NCBI GenBank assembly: GCA_014361195.1
Contig: JACIWA010000001.1
Location: 124,001-188,000 of the forward strand
Direction: 5' to 3'
Length of the DNA stretch: 64,000 nt
Source: Thermoplasmatales archaeon
Lineage (GTDB): Archaea > Thermoplasmatota > E2 > UBA202 > JdFR-43
The translations under genes were made by a program, and so were the position numbers. Under the pieces are notes generated by a model that was given only the letters and a program-made list of their open reading frames with translations, did no database searches and was not told the origin of the DNA. Of the stretch, positions 1 to 8,963 are shown piece after piece. Position 1 is the first letter of the stretch, and every line of letters begins with the position of its first letter.

Positions 1-289
1 CAAAATTTTTATTTGCAACCTTTGCAAAAACATATGCTTCAAGCTCGTTAATTGTCAATGTTTTCCTCAGGTCATCTATATCCCTTGCTTCAATCACAAC
101 AATCTCATGAACAAAATTATCCCTTATATAGGATGCAATTTTCTCCCTCTTGCTCGGAGTAAGCTTCTTTGAATCCTTAACTCCCGCCCCCAAAAGCTTC
201 TCCTCATCTTCTTCCTCAATCCATACACCCGCAACAACCATTGGCCCAATAACCGGGCCCCGTCCCGCTTCATCTATCCCGCATATCAT
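1..289 (-). CDS. rnhB: Ribonuclease HII, N-terminal part (gene runs off the window)
   Basis: The first 96 codons of RNase HII, which nicks RNA in RNA-DNA hybrids and at single ribonucleotides in DNA. The N-terminus carries the family signature GIDEAGRGPVIGPM with the catalytic Asp-Glu pair, followed by the conserved DSKKL segment near residue 40. The start codon at 289 is preceded by a GGTGAT ribosome-binding site and overlaps the stop codon of the upstream endonuclease Q gene in an ATGA arrangement, so the two are probably translationally coupled. The 3' end is cut off by the window edge, so the remaining catalytic residues cannot be checked. Confidence 0.95.
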   Translation of the reverse strand, partial: MICGIDEAGRGPVIGPMVVAGVWIEEEDEEKLLGAGVKDSKKLTPSKREKIASYIRDNFVHEIVVIEARDIDDLRKTLTINELEAYVFAKVANKNF

Positions 290-1410
290 ATTATCACCTC
301 TCCATATTTTCCTCCTCCGCCGGGAATTATTTTTATTTTTCCTTCTCTAAATGCAATGATTGCATCAACGATTGCTTGAGGGCATCCCTTGAGCTCACTT
401 AAATTCGCATCAAGGAGTAAATTTATTTCATTTCCATGTTTCAGGAGATCTTCCCATCTTTTAATGGCGAGAGATGAATAGGGGCTTATATTCAGCGAAC
501 ATGCTATTATCTCCACCAGAGGGAGAATATGAACATATTTTGCTCTATCTTTTGGATGATTTGGTTCTTTATAATCAGCGAGCTCATCAACTCTATCTTT
601 TACCCCTTTCTTTATCTTACCCCCGCATTTGCATTTCCAGCCCATTTTCTCCGCCTCATTTTTTTCATAAATTCTATAACAGGAATGGCAGGCGGTACGA
701 TTATATTTCCCTTTCTCTGGAGGATAGCCCGCATTGATAACTATTTTATTTTTTAATATTGCCTTTTTTATCTCATCCCATTCAATTTCATTTAACTCTA
801 TTCTGTTAAATTCCCTTCCTAAACGATGTGGTGAAGAGGAGTGAGCATCTGAATTTGTTAGGAACGGCAATGAATTTAATTCTTTTATTCGATCAGCATA
901 GCTTGAATCCGCACTTAGGCCAAGTTCAACAAAAGAAGGCTTCTTTCCATAATATTCAATCAATGAGTCAAAATATGCATAAAGAGAAGTATAAGGAGTG
1001 AATGCATGAGCGGGGCCTATCAAAGCATTTGATTCATAAGAAAAATCGATTAATTGCTCACCGCTTACAAAAATTTTTGGTCTCCCACTTAGCTCATCTT
1101 TTATGTAATTTCTTGCAATTTCTTTAAAATGCTCAACAGAATCAAAATCTGGAAAAAGTAAGAGATGGTGAACTCTATTTTTATCCTCTATCTCGCAGGT
1201 CAGAATGAAATTTATTCCATCTACTTCTATTTTCCCATTTTTATAATAATTCCTTATTTCTTTTTGCCACTTTTCATGCAGACAATCGCCTGTGCCAAGA
1301 ATATGCAATCCCTTTTTCTTTGCCCCAATTGCAAGATTTTTTAAATCAATTTTCTCTGATGTTCCACCAGAAAAAGATGAATGAATATGTAAATCCGCAT
1401 TTGCGAGCAT
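286..1410 (-). CDS. endoQ: Endonuclease Q (PHP-domain DNA repair nuclease)
   Basis: 374 residues. This PHP-fold archaeal nuclease family cuts DNA 5' of deaminated bases (uracil, hypoxanthine, xanthine) and abasic sites. Visible PHP metal motifs are DLHIHSSFSGG at the N-terminus, GTGDCLH near residue 40, GPAHAF and TNSDAHSSSPHRLG. A zinc ribbon follows (CHSC ... CKCGG), and the C-terminal IIPGGGG..YG segment matches the family end. I chose the ATG at 1410, just after the hutH stop, over a TTG at 1431 that would overlap hutH. It sits between hutH and rnhB in one minus-strand run. Family assignment is by motif recall. Confidence 0.85.
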   Translation of the reverse strand: MLANADLHIHSSFSGGTSEKIDLKNLAIGAKKKGLHILGTGDCLHEKWQKEIRNYYKNGKIEVDGINFILTCEIEDKNRVHHLLLFPDFDSVEHFKEIARNYIKDELSGRPKIFVSGEQLIDFSYESNALIGPAHAFTPYTSLYAYFDSLIEYYGKKPSFVELGLSADSSYADRIKELNSLPFLTNSDAHSSSPHRLGREFNRIELNEIEWDEIKKAILKNKIVINAGYPPEKGKYNRTACHSCYRIYEKNEAEKMGWKCKCGGKIKKGVKDRVDELADYKEPNHPKDRAKYVHILPLVEIIACSLNISPYSSLAIKRWEDLLKHGNEINLLLDANLSELKGCPQAIVDAIIAFREGKIKIIPGGGGKYGEVII

Positions 1411-1411
1411 T

Positions 1412-2929
1412 TTATTCCATTTTTCCAACAATTTTTTCTACTTCTCTTACAATTTCTCCATTCTGAATAACTTTTTCAATTTTTTCTATATCTTCGTACA
1501 TTGCTCTATCTTCTTTTAACTCCTTAACATATTTTCTTACAATTTCTTTTGCCCTTTTACTTGCTTTTGATGGACTTAATTCAAAAAAATCCAGGGCTTG
1601 AGATGCAACTATGTATTCAATTGCTATTATTTTCCTCGTATTTTTCATTATTTGCAAACATTTTCTTGCTCCTATGCTTCCCATTGATTGATAATCTTCC
1701 TGATTTGCAGAAGTAGGAATATTATCAACACTTGAGGGATAAGCCATGCTTTTATTTTCACTTGCAAGAGATGCTGCAACATATTGAAGTATCATCATTC
1801 CAGAATTTATTCCAGGCTCTTTTATAAGAAAGGCGGGCAATCCAGATAAGTTTTTATCAAGCAAGCGAAATATCCTTCTTTCAGAAAAATTCCCCATTTT
1901 TGTGAGCAATATATTAAGAATATCAATTAAAATAGCGAGGGGCTCACCATGAAAATTTCCTCCAGATAAGGCAAAGTTTTCAAAGATTAGAGGATTATCA
2001 GTAACTGAATTTATTTCTATTTCGAGCATTTTTCTCAAAAAACTCAAATATTCATGCATTGCACCAAATACCTGAGGCATGCATCTTAGAGTATATGCAT
2101 CCTGAACTCTCTCACAATCTTTATGGGATGCAATTATCTCGCTTCCTCTCGTAAGCTTCCATAAATTCCTTGACACCGCAATTTGCCCATTATAAGGGCG
2201 AAGCTTGCTTATTTCTTCCCTGAATGCCTGATCCGTTCCCTTCAAAGCTTCTAAGCTCATAACCCCCGCAATCTGGGCATTTTTTAGCAAATTAATTGAA
2301 TCATGCAGGGCCAAACAGGCAATAGCACTCATAAATTGTGTGCCATTTATCAGAGCAATTCCTTCCTTCGCAGAAAGCTCAACTTTCTTTATTGAAAGCT
2401 CTTTAAAGACATCCTCAGTTTTCCTAACCCTCCCATTTAAAAAAGCAAGTCCTTCCCCCATCATTGAAAGAGCGAGATGAGCCAGCGGCACCAAATCACC
2501 GCTCGCCCCAACAGAGCCCTGTGAGGGTAAAAATGGATGAAAATTTTTATTAAGCATTTCCGCAAGCTTTTCAACTATCTCCGCTCTTACTCCGGAATAA
2601 CCTTTTGCAAGCGATTGAAGGCGGAGAAAAATTATTGCTCTTACAATCTCCTCTTCCAGGGGCTCGCCGACGCCGCATGAATGGCTCCTAACCAAATTTT
2701 TTTGCAATTTCTTAATCTTTTCCTTTCCTATTTTTACATTTTCAAGAACACCAAAGCCAGTATTTATTCCATAAACCGCCTTACCTTTTTCAATTATATC
2801 TAATAAATTTTTCCTCCCCTGCTCTATTTTCTCCATTGCTTCCTTGCTTATTTCTACCTTATACCTATTTCTTGCAACATTAACAACATCCTCTATTCCA
2901 ATATTTTTTCCATCTATACAAACTTTCAT
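1412..2929 (-). CDS. hutH: Histidine ammonia-lyase
   Basis: 505 residues, the usual length. The enzyme removes ammonia from histidine to give urocanate, the first step of histidine breakdown. The autocatalytic MIO cofactor triad Ala-Ser-Gly lies in GSVGASGDLVPLAH at about residue 142. Other family marks are YGINTGFG, RSHSCGVG and the IPTSANQEDYQSMG segment, where Tyr replaces the more usual His. No hutU, hutI or ftcD is nearby, so the rest of the pathway must be encoded elsewhere. It lies 18 nt after the DUF131 gene and directly before endonuclease Q. A role other than catabolism cannot be excluded, but MIO-dependent aminomutases are less likely on sequence. Confidence 0.93.
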   Translation of the reverse strand: MKVCIDGKNIGIEDVVNVARNRYKVEISKEAMEKIEQGRKNLLDIIEKGKAVYGINTGFGVLENVKIGKEKIKKLQKNLVRSHSCGVGEPLEEEIVRAIIFLRLQSLAKGYSGVRAEIVEKLAEMLNKNFHPFLPSQGSVGASGDLVPLAHLALSMMGEGLAFLNGRVRKTEDVFKELSIKKVELSAKEGIALINGTQFMSAIACLALHDSINLLKNAQIAGVMSLEALKGTDQAFREEISKLRPYNGQIAVSRNLWKLTRGSEIIASHKDCERVQDAYTLRCMPQVFGAMHEYLSFLRKMLEIEINSVTDNPLIFENFALSGGNFHGEPLAILIDILNILLTKMGNFSERRIFRLLDKNLSGLPAFLIKEPGINSGMMILQYVAASLASENKSMAYPSSVDNIPTSANQEDYQSMGSIGARKCLQIMKNTRKIIAIEYIVASQALDFFELSPSKASKRAKEIVRKYVKELKEDRAMYEDIEKIEKVIQNGEIVREVEKIVGKME

Positions 2930-2947
2930 GCTATTAATATCGTTTGA

Positions 2948-3334
2948 TTAAAATAATTTTGCTCTATAAAGCAAAAACAGCAGGAAGAAAAATATAAAGA
3001 TAAACATTGAAATTATTAAAAGAAATAAAGCGGTTTTCATGCTATCTGAAATAACTATTGGAAAGGGACCTATTAAAATAACCCCTCCTTTTGTTTCCTT
3101 GGTTTCCTTGCATTCATTATATTCAACCTCTCTTTCAATTCTTTTAAAGGAGCCAACAAAAAACATAATAAATGACAGGAAAAGAAAAATTATTCCGAGG
3201 AAAGAGAATAATCCACTGCCATAAATAAAGGGAAAAATTATGAAGATGCCTCCTTTTAACTCGCCTTCAATAAATGCGAATATAAAAGAGATAATTGCAA
3301 ATATAAAGAATACTAAGGAAAATTTATTCTCCAT
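2948..3334 (-). CDS. DUF131 family membrane protein
   Basis: 128 residues with about four hydrophobic segments: one near the N-terminus, a pair around residues 30-62, and one at the C-terminus. The segment GGVILIGPFPIVIS before the last helix matches the hallmark of the archaeal DUF131 (TIGR00304) family, whose function is unknown. The start codon overlaps the end of uppS by 11 nt, so expression is probably coupled to that prenyltransferase. A link to polyprenyl-lipid handling in the membrane is only an inference from this neighbour. The protein is longer than the shortest family members. Confidence 0.7.
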   Translation of the reverse strand: MENKFSLVFFIFAIISFIFAFIEGELKGGIFIIFPFIYGSGLFSFLGIIFLFLSFIMFFVGSFKRIEREVEYNECKETKETKGGVILIGPFPIVISDSMKTALFLLIISMFIFIFFFLLFLLYRAKLF

Positions 3335-4196
3335 ATCTTCTCTGCCTCCTCTGATATGACTGAATTGCTTTTAAAAAATCTGTTTTTTTCAGAGCGGGCC
3401 AATATACATCCGTAAAATATAGCTCTGAATAAGCAAGTTGCCACAATAAAAAATTTGATATTCTTTCTTCACCAGATGTCCTCATAACTAAGTCTGGATC
3501 AGGGAAAGGAAGATGAGATGTGTAAAGATATGAAGCGACGGTTTCCTTATCTATTTTTTCTGGCTTTATTCTTCCATTTTCAATATCTTTTGCTATCCTC
3601 CTTATTGCTTCTAAAATTTCCTCCCTTCCACCATATCCAATTGCTATATTTAGGAAATAATCCTCATAATTTTCAGTTTTTTTCATTATATCAAGTGCAG
3701 CTTTCCTTACTTCATCTGGCAAAAGCTCAATGTTTCCAATGATTTTTATTCTCACTTTTTTTTCATGTATCCTGTTATCTTCAGATAATTTTTTTAAATC
3801 CTCTTCAAAAAGTTTCATCAAATGATTAACTTCTTCTCTTGGTCTTTTAAAATTATCTGTTGAAAATGCAAAAACAGTCAATATTTTTGTCCCTATTTCA
3901 TAGCACCATTCTATCACTTCTTTAAGCTTATCTTCCCCAATTTCATGCCCTTTATAAGGAGGTAAGCCAGATTTCATTGCATATCTCCTGTTTCCATCCA
4001 TTATTATTGCTATATGCTTTGGAACTCCTCCTCTTTTTATCTCTTCGAGCATCTTTTTTTCAATTATCCTTTCCGCTTCTCTATATATTAGCCTGAAAAG
4101 CTTGTTATTTTTTATTTTATCAATGACCTGCCTTGCAAAATTTGTTTCTATTAATCTTTCCCCAAATTCATCCGCTTTATTCCTTATATCAACCAT
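3324..4196 (-). CDS. uppS: Cis-polyprenyl diphosphate synthase (UppS family)
   Basis: About 290 residues. It condenses isopentenyl diphosphate onto an allylic primer to build the long polyprenyl carrier that archaea use for N-glycosylation. Family motifs are IAIIMDGNRRYAMKSGL (catalytic Asp), the FAFSTDNFKR segment, and the C-terminal DLVMRTSGEERISNFLLWQ motif. An upstream in-frame ATG at 4247 would lie 5' of the promoter. I prefer the ATG at 4196 because a TATA box (minus-strand TTTATTTATA, 4221-4230) is about 29 nt before it. It is the first gene of a run continuing through DUF131, hutH, endoQ and rnhB. Confidence 0.93.
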   Translation of the reverse strand: MVDIRNKADEFGERLIETNFARQVIDKIKNNKLFRLIYREAERIIEKKMLEEIKRGGVPKHIAIIMDGNRRYAMKSGLPPYKGHEIGEDKLKEVIEWCYEIGTKILTVFAFSTDNFKRPREEVNHLMKLFEEDLKKLSEDNRIHEKKVRIKIIGNIELLPDEVRKAALDIMKKTENYEDYFLNIAIGYGGREEILEAIRRIAKDIENGRIKPEKIDKETVASYLYTSHLPFPDPDLVMRTSGEERISNFLLWQLAYSELYFTDVYWPALKKTDFLKAIQSYQRRQRRYGE

Positions 4197-4220
4197 ATAT
4201 ATTAATTTAATATGAAGGAG

Positions 4221-4230
4221 TATAAATAAA
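4221..4230 (-). promoter_or_regulatory. TATA box for uppS operon
   Basis: The minus strand reads TTTATTTATA here, centred about 29 nt before the chosen uppS ATG at 4196. That spacing fits a nearly leaderless archaeal transcript and decides the start codon. No purine-rich BRE is obvious beyond the general AT bias. Confidence 0.5.
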
Positions 4231-4262
4231 TTTTTAAATTCCAACAAAAGAAGGAAAAAGGA

Positions 4263-7157
4263 TTAGTAAGGAGGTGGCAAGAAGCTTCTTCCGCCATCCC
4301 ATGCTATCACACCACCTTCCTTTCTGAATATAAACACTGCATCACCAATGGAAATGTTAAAGTTGAAAGGTGGGTAGCCAACTATGTGTTCAGGTGCCCA
4401 TGTTTGATTCCATGCCCTCCATCTTCCTACTTTTGTGCAATTGCTTATATTGCTTCCAAGTGTGCTTGCATTTGTATTTTCAATGTTTGCCCATCCTATC
4501 AAATTGTAGCCGACATATAATGATACATTTATCTCTTCTATCAAGCGACCTTCAATTGAAAAATTCTTTTGCTCTGTTAATTTTGTAAATATCCAGTAGC
4601 CCATGCCAGAAACTATTTCAAAGTTGTTTTTATCTGGAATTTCCGCAACCCATGATTCGTATCTCTGGATAGACGCATTAAATCTAACAATAACTGTAAC
4701 ATTGCATCCTTGGCTATTTAGGAAATTACCTAATTCCTTTGCATTTGTTATACTTTCATTTTTAACTGGAATTGTAAGCATATTCCACTTTGGATACAAA
4801 GTATAGGTATGCACATATTTTACGCATAATATTGCTTCTGGTAATGTGCTTGCATTTGGCAATGGCTCTTGATTTCCAAGTAAATCATATGCCACTGCAT
4901 AGAATTGATAATATCCAGAGCCATTTGAAGCGGTAAATTCCCATTGCCATGGTTCATTATTTTCTAATGTTTCCAACTCTATCCATGGACTGAATGAAGA
5001 ATTGTATCTTGAAAATCTGTAATAGAGTGTAACATTTGCTACTCCAACCGCACAACCTGGTAAATCTTCTGCAGTTACAGTGATAGTGATTGGATTTGTT
5101 TCATTTACAATCTGGCAATATGGAACAATTTCATCAACAGTAGCATTTGGTGAGCTATTATCAACATATACTGTTTGATTATGCCATGCGGTATTTCCTA
5201 AATCATCTATTGCAGTTATATTAATCCAGTGCTCACATTCTTCTGAGATTGTAAAGTTAATGCTTGCTGTTCCACTTGTTACATTATCCCATAGATCATA
5301 GATAAGCTGTGGAATTTCTCCAGTTGCATTATATACTTTAACATTTAGATGAACTGAGCCAATTGGGCATAAGCCATCATCTGTTGAATTTACCCATATT
5401 GTTGTTTGAGAAGTGATGTGGTCACTATATTTTGGTCCTTCAAATTCTTTTGTTATTTCTGGTGGAGTATTATCTAAAATTACTGTTTCTGATTTTATAG
5501 GATACTCAGTATTGCCTGCGGTATCCACACTGTAGTATTCTATAATATACTCTCCATCATTTCCACTTATTAAAAATGAGATTCCTGTTGACCAGTCTGA
5601 ACTTGATGAAGCGGGATAATATCTATAATAGGTATTTGCAATTCCGATATCATCTGTTGGTGTTAAAGTAAAGATTGTGCTACTTTTCACATATGTATTG
5701 CCATCGCTAATATATTTTGGGGAGCCAATTGAGAGAGAAGTTACTGGAGGTTTGTCGTCTAAGCCTCCTATTACAAGAGATGGGTCACCAAACACATTGA
5801 TATATAAATACCTGCGTGTGCGATCCCAGTCACTACCAATGTCATAACTTCCATTAATTATCTTATCATTCAGTGATTTCCATAAATCTCCTAATATCCT
5901 GTGCCCTTCTGCAAAAGATTGGAAAAATTTCTGCATAACTGGAGAGCCCATAACACCACTTGATTCAGCTGTTGAACCCACAAATGCTATGGCTCCATTT
6001 TCATAATAGAGGTCCCAATACTCTGGCATGCAAGAGATATCAGTTGCTGAACCTTGAATAACGTTTGGTTCAGCAGGCTCAACCCATGAGCCAATAGGTA
6101 TAGGATAAGTATATTCTCCACCATAATCCCTCACTGTTCCATTAACATCAATATATCTATTGATAGGGCATATAGGGCCTAATTTAGCGGTGCTACATCC
6201 AAAACTATAAATTACTGTGAGTTTATCCACATTTGTCAATCCATCCATATCTGTTTGAACATTATATACCCCCCAACTGACGTTATTACCATGACTTATT
6301 ACGTTCATAAATCCCGCTCCATCGTTTAGATGGGTATTTATATTTGTTGAATTTGGGTAATGGGGATCGTCATCCGCTAAAGAATGGTACATTTTATGAG
6401 AAGTAAAACCTATAGATGACATATTCGTATTTATATCATCATTTTGTTCTTCATCATAAGTTGTTGGAAGAGAAGGATATACCCAGTCACCTGTACCAGT
6501 AACCAGTAAAATGTTCTTAAACCAGGTATCATTAAATGATACACCTGTCTCATACCTGATTACTTTATCAACATATGTTCTCACCTCTTCAGCATTACTT
6601 GCAGGAATTCTTCCAACAGAAACATCAAATTCATAGTTCATCCCATCTATGTTATCAAAATCACCATCATCATCGTCATCTATTATTTCACCAAAAATAC
6701 CATTCCCATTAGCATCCCAGCTACAGAAGCTTCCATTGCTATCATATAGATCAGCATAATAGTGATCAGTTAAATAATATTGAAGCCAATTTATATGAGT
6801 TGAATTATATCTTTTAAGATAGAAATATCTCATAGGTAGTTTATCAACATCACCAACAAGTAAAACATATTTTATACTATGATTCTCTTTATAGTCCGCT
6901 ATACATTTTTTAACCTTCTCCGCTTCGTCAGCACCGCTATAATTTGAATATATATCCTCTAATGTTACTATTAGTGCTGGCCTAAGAGTTGCATCTTTAA
7001 ATTGTTTTAATGGCAGCAATTCATCCTGAAATTCTTGGGGTGTTATTATCAGTAAATCGTAATTGCCAGAGTTCGCTTCTGAAATTCTCACAGCAAATAA
7101 TTGTATCAGCATCATCACTATAACCGCCATAATTAACGATTTTTTCATCATTTTCAT
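4263..7157 (-). CDS. Secreted C25 (gingipain-type) cysteine peptidase, 964 aa
   Basis: The N-terminus is a signal peptide (Lys-rich start, hydrophobic core to about residue 28). Residues about 30-470 form a C25 caspase-fold domain: YDLLIITPQEF, YVLLVGDVDKLP, and the catalytic His in VISHGNNVSW (about 289) and Cys in SFGCSTAKL (about 320). The domain ends with NVFGDPSLVIGG, as is typical. Behind it lie OmpL47- and Ig-like beta domains (YYSVDTAGN, VYVDNSSPN) and a C-terminal region of about 200 residues ending in GGRSFLPPPY. There are many N-x-S/T sites. No C-terminal anchor or PGF tail is visible, so the protein is probably released or held by another surface protein. An AGGTAAAGAG site precedes the start. 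Confidence 0.9.
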   Translation of the reverse strand: MKMMKKSLIMAVIVMMLIQLFAVRISEANSGNYDLLIITPQEFQDELLPLKQFKDATLRPALIVTLEDIYSNYSGADEAEKVKKCIADYKENHSIKYVLLVGDVDKLPMRYFYLKRYNSTHINWLQYYLTDHYYADLYDSNGSFCSWDANGNGIFGEIIDDDDDGDFDNIDGMNYEFDVSVGRIPASNAEEVRTYVDKVIRYETGVSFNDTWFKNILLVTGTGDWVYPSLPTTYDEEQNDDINTNMSSIGFTSHKMYHSLADDDPHYPNSTNINTHLNDGAGFMNVISHGNNVSWGVYNVQTDMDGLTNVDKLTVIYSFGCSTAKLGPICPINRYIDVNGTVRDYGGEYTYPIPIGSWVEPAEPNVIQGSATDISCMPEYWDLYYENGAIAFVGSTAESSGVMGSPVMQKFFQSFAEGHRILGDLWKSLNDKIINGSYDIGSDWDRTRRYLYINVFGDPSLVIGGLDDKPPVTSLSIGSPKYISDGNTYVKSSTIFTLTPTDDIGIANTYYRYYPASSSSDWSTGISFLISGNDGEYIIEYYSVDTAGNTEYPIKSETVILDNTPPEITKEFEGPKYSDHITSQTTIWVNSTDDGLCPIGSVHLNVKVYNATGEIPQLIYDLWDNVTSGTASINFTISEECEHWINITAIDDLGNTAWHNQTVYVDNSSPNATVDEIVPYCQIVNETNPITITVTAEDLPGCAVGVANVTLYYRFSRYNSSFSPWIELETLENNEPWQWEFTASNGSGYYQFYAVAYDLLGNQEPLPNASTLPEAILCVKYVHTYTLYPKWNMLTIPVKNESITNAKELGNFLNSQGCNVTVIVRFNASIQRYESWVAEIPDKNNFEIVSGMGYWIFTKLTEQKNFSIEGRLIEEINVSLYVGYNLIGWANIENTNASTLGSNISNCTKVGRWRAWNQTWAPEHIVGYPPFNFNISIGDAVFIFRKEGGVIAWDGGRSFLPPPY

Positions 7158-7262
7158 TATCTCTTTACCTACTTATCCAAAAACCCACAAATTAGGCTTT
7201 TAGATTTACATAAATCAAAAATTGATATTTAAAAGTGTTGGCTACTTTTCCCAAGCTTGCAT

Positions 7263-8897
7263 TTAAACCCCAATTATATTTCCTCCCTCATCTACATCTA
7301 TATTTTCCGCTGATGGCTTCATTGGCAGTCCAGGCATTGTTGTTATTTTTCCAGTAATTGGAACAAGGAAGCCCGCTCCCGCAGATATCCTTATTTCCTT
7401 TACTGTTATCTTGAAATTTTTTGGCCTCCCTCTTAAAGAAGGATCGTCTGATAAGCTATATGGTGTTTTTGCAATACAAACTGGCAAGCAATTCAGCCCT
7501 ATTTTATTTATTCTTCTTATTTCATCTTCCGCTGGCAATGTATAAACAACCTTCTCCGCCCCATATATTTTTCCAGAAATTATCTCTATCTTTTCTTTCA
7601 CCGAAAAATCATTTTCATATAAAAACCTGAATTTTGGCTTATTATTATATATGGTATCTATAACTTTTCCCGCAAGCTCAATTCCTCCTTCTCCTCCCTC
7701 TTCATACACTTCCGCCACCGCGAAGGGCACGCCTTTTTCCTCGCAAAATTTCTCCACAACCCTTATTTCTTTTTCGCTATCATTCTCAAACTTATTGAGA
7801 GCAACAACCATTGGCAAACCAAAAGTTTGAATATTTTCAATATGTTTTTCAAGATTTTCAAGCCCTTTCTTAACCGCATTTATATTTTCCTTTCTTTTTG
7901 CATCTTCAATATCCATTCCTCCATGCCATTTGAGAGATTTTAATGAAACTACAATTACCGCTATATCTGGCTTTAAATTGTTTCTGCAAACTATGTCAAA
8001 AAATTTCTCCGCTCCTAGATCAGTCCCAAATCCCGCTTCTGTTACAAAATAGTCAGCGAGCTTAAGCCCCATTCTTGTTGCAATTAAACTGCTTGCCCCA
8101 TGAGCAATATTTGCAAAAGGACCGCCATGAACAAAAGCGGGAATATTTTCTGTTGTCTGGACTAAGTTAGGCATTATTGCATCTTTAAGCAGAGCGCACA
8201 TTGCTCCAACCGCATTAAATTTTTCCGCTCTTATTGGCTCATTTTCACGAGAATATGCAACTATTATTTTGCCTATCCTTTCCTTTATTTCCTTTATGCT
8301 CTCGCTTAAACAGAGAATTGCCATTATTTCCGATGCTGCGGTAATTGAAAATTTCTCTTCTCTTGGCACTCCATCTTTTGCACCACCGAGTCCAATAACA
8401 ACATTCCTCAAACTTCTATCCCCTATATCAATTACTCTCGGCCACAAAATATATCTCGGATCTATCCCAAAAGAATTTCCATAAAAGATATGATTGTCAA
8501 TGAGCGAGGAAAGCAGGTTATGGGCTATACTCACCGCATATTTATCTCCAGTAAAATGCATATTTATATCCTGAGATGGCTCAACTTTGCTTTTCCCCCC
8601 GCCTGTGCCACCGCCTTTTGCGCCCATAAGGGGGGCGATGCTTGGCTCCCTTATTGCGAGGCACGCCTTTTTTCCGAGCTTTGAGAGGGCTTGAGCTAGG
8701 CCGATTGTGATTGTTGTTTTTCCTTCTCCTTCAAAAGTGGGGTTTATGGTTGTTATAAGAATGAGCTTTCCGTTTTTTCTTCCTTTTAGCCTTTTTAAGA
8801 TGTCAAGCTTTACTTTTGCTTTATATCTTCCATATGGAATTAATTCATCCTCTTTTATTCCAATCTTTTTTGCAATTTCTTCTATGGGCTGGAGCAT
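7263..8897 (-). CDS. fhs: Formate--tetrahydrofolate ligase
   Basis: 544 residues. The enzyme uses ATP to join formate and tetrahydrofolate into 10-formyl-THF. The nucleotide-binding segment PTFEGEGKTTITIG lies at about residues 52-66, followed by REPSIAPLMGAKGGGTGGG, and the C-terminus has the RISAGAGFLVPITGKI and MPGLP motifs. A TATA-like ACTTAAAAC lies about 25 nt before the start. It is transcribed divergently from the phenylacetate-CoA ligase gene across a 66-nt gap. With folC and gcvPAB in the same window it points to folate-based rather than methanopterin-only one-carbon metabolism. Confidence 0.96.
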   Translation of the reverse strand: MLQPIEEIAKKIGIKEDELIPYGRYKAKVKLDILKRLKGRKNGKLILITTINPTFEGEGKTTITIGLAQALSKLGKKACLAIREPSIAPLMGAKGGGTGGGKSKVEPSQDINMHFTGDKYAVSIAHNLLSSLIDNHIFYGNSFGIDPRYILWPRVIDIGDRSLRNVVIGLGGAKDGVPREEKFSITAASEIMAILCLSESIKEIKERIGKIIVAYSRENEPIRAEKFNAVGAMCALLKDAIMPNLVQTTENIPAFVHGGPFANIAHGASSLIATRMGLKLADYFVTEAGFGTDLGAEKFFDIVCRNNLKPDIAVIVVSLKSLKWHGGMDIEDAKRKENINAVKKGLENLEKHIENIQTFGLPMVVALNKFENDSEKEIRVVEKFCEEKGVPFAVAEVYEEGGEGGIELAGKVIDTIYNNKPKFRFLYENDFSVKEKIEIISGKIYGAEKVVYTLPAEDEIRRINKIGLNCLPVCIAKTPYSLSDDPSLRGRPKNFKITVKEIRISAGAGFLVPITGKITTMPGLPMKPSAENIDVDEGGNIIGV

Positions 8898-8963
8898 CTT
8901 AGATAATAGTGGAGCATGTTTTAAGTTTTGTGAAATTTAAATATTTATTTTGCATTTACATGC

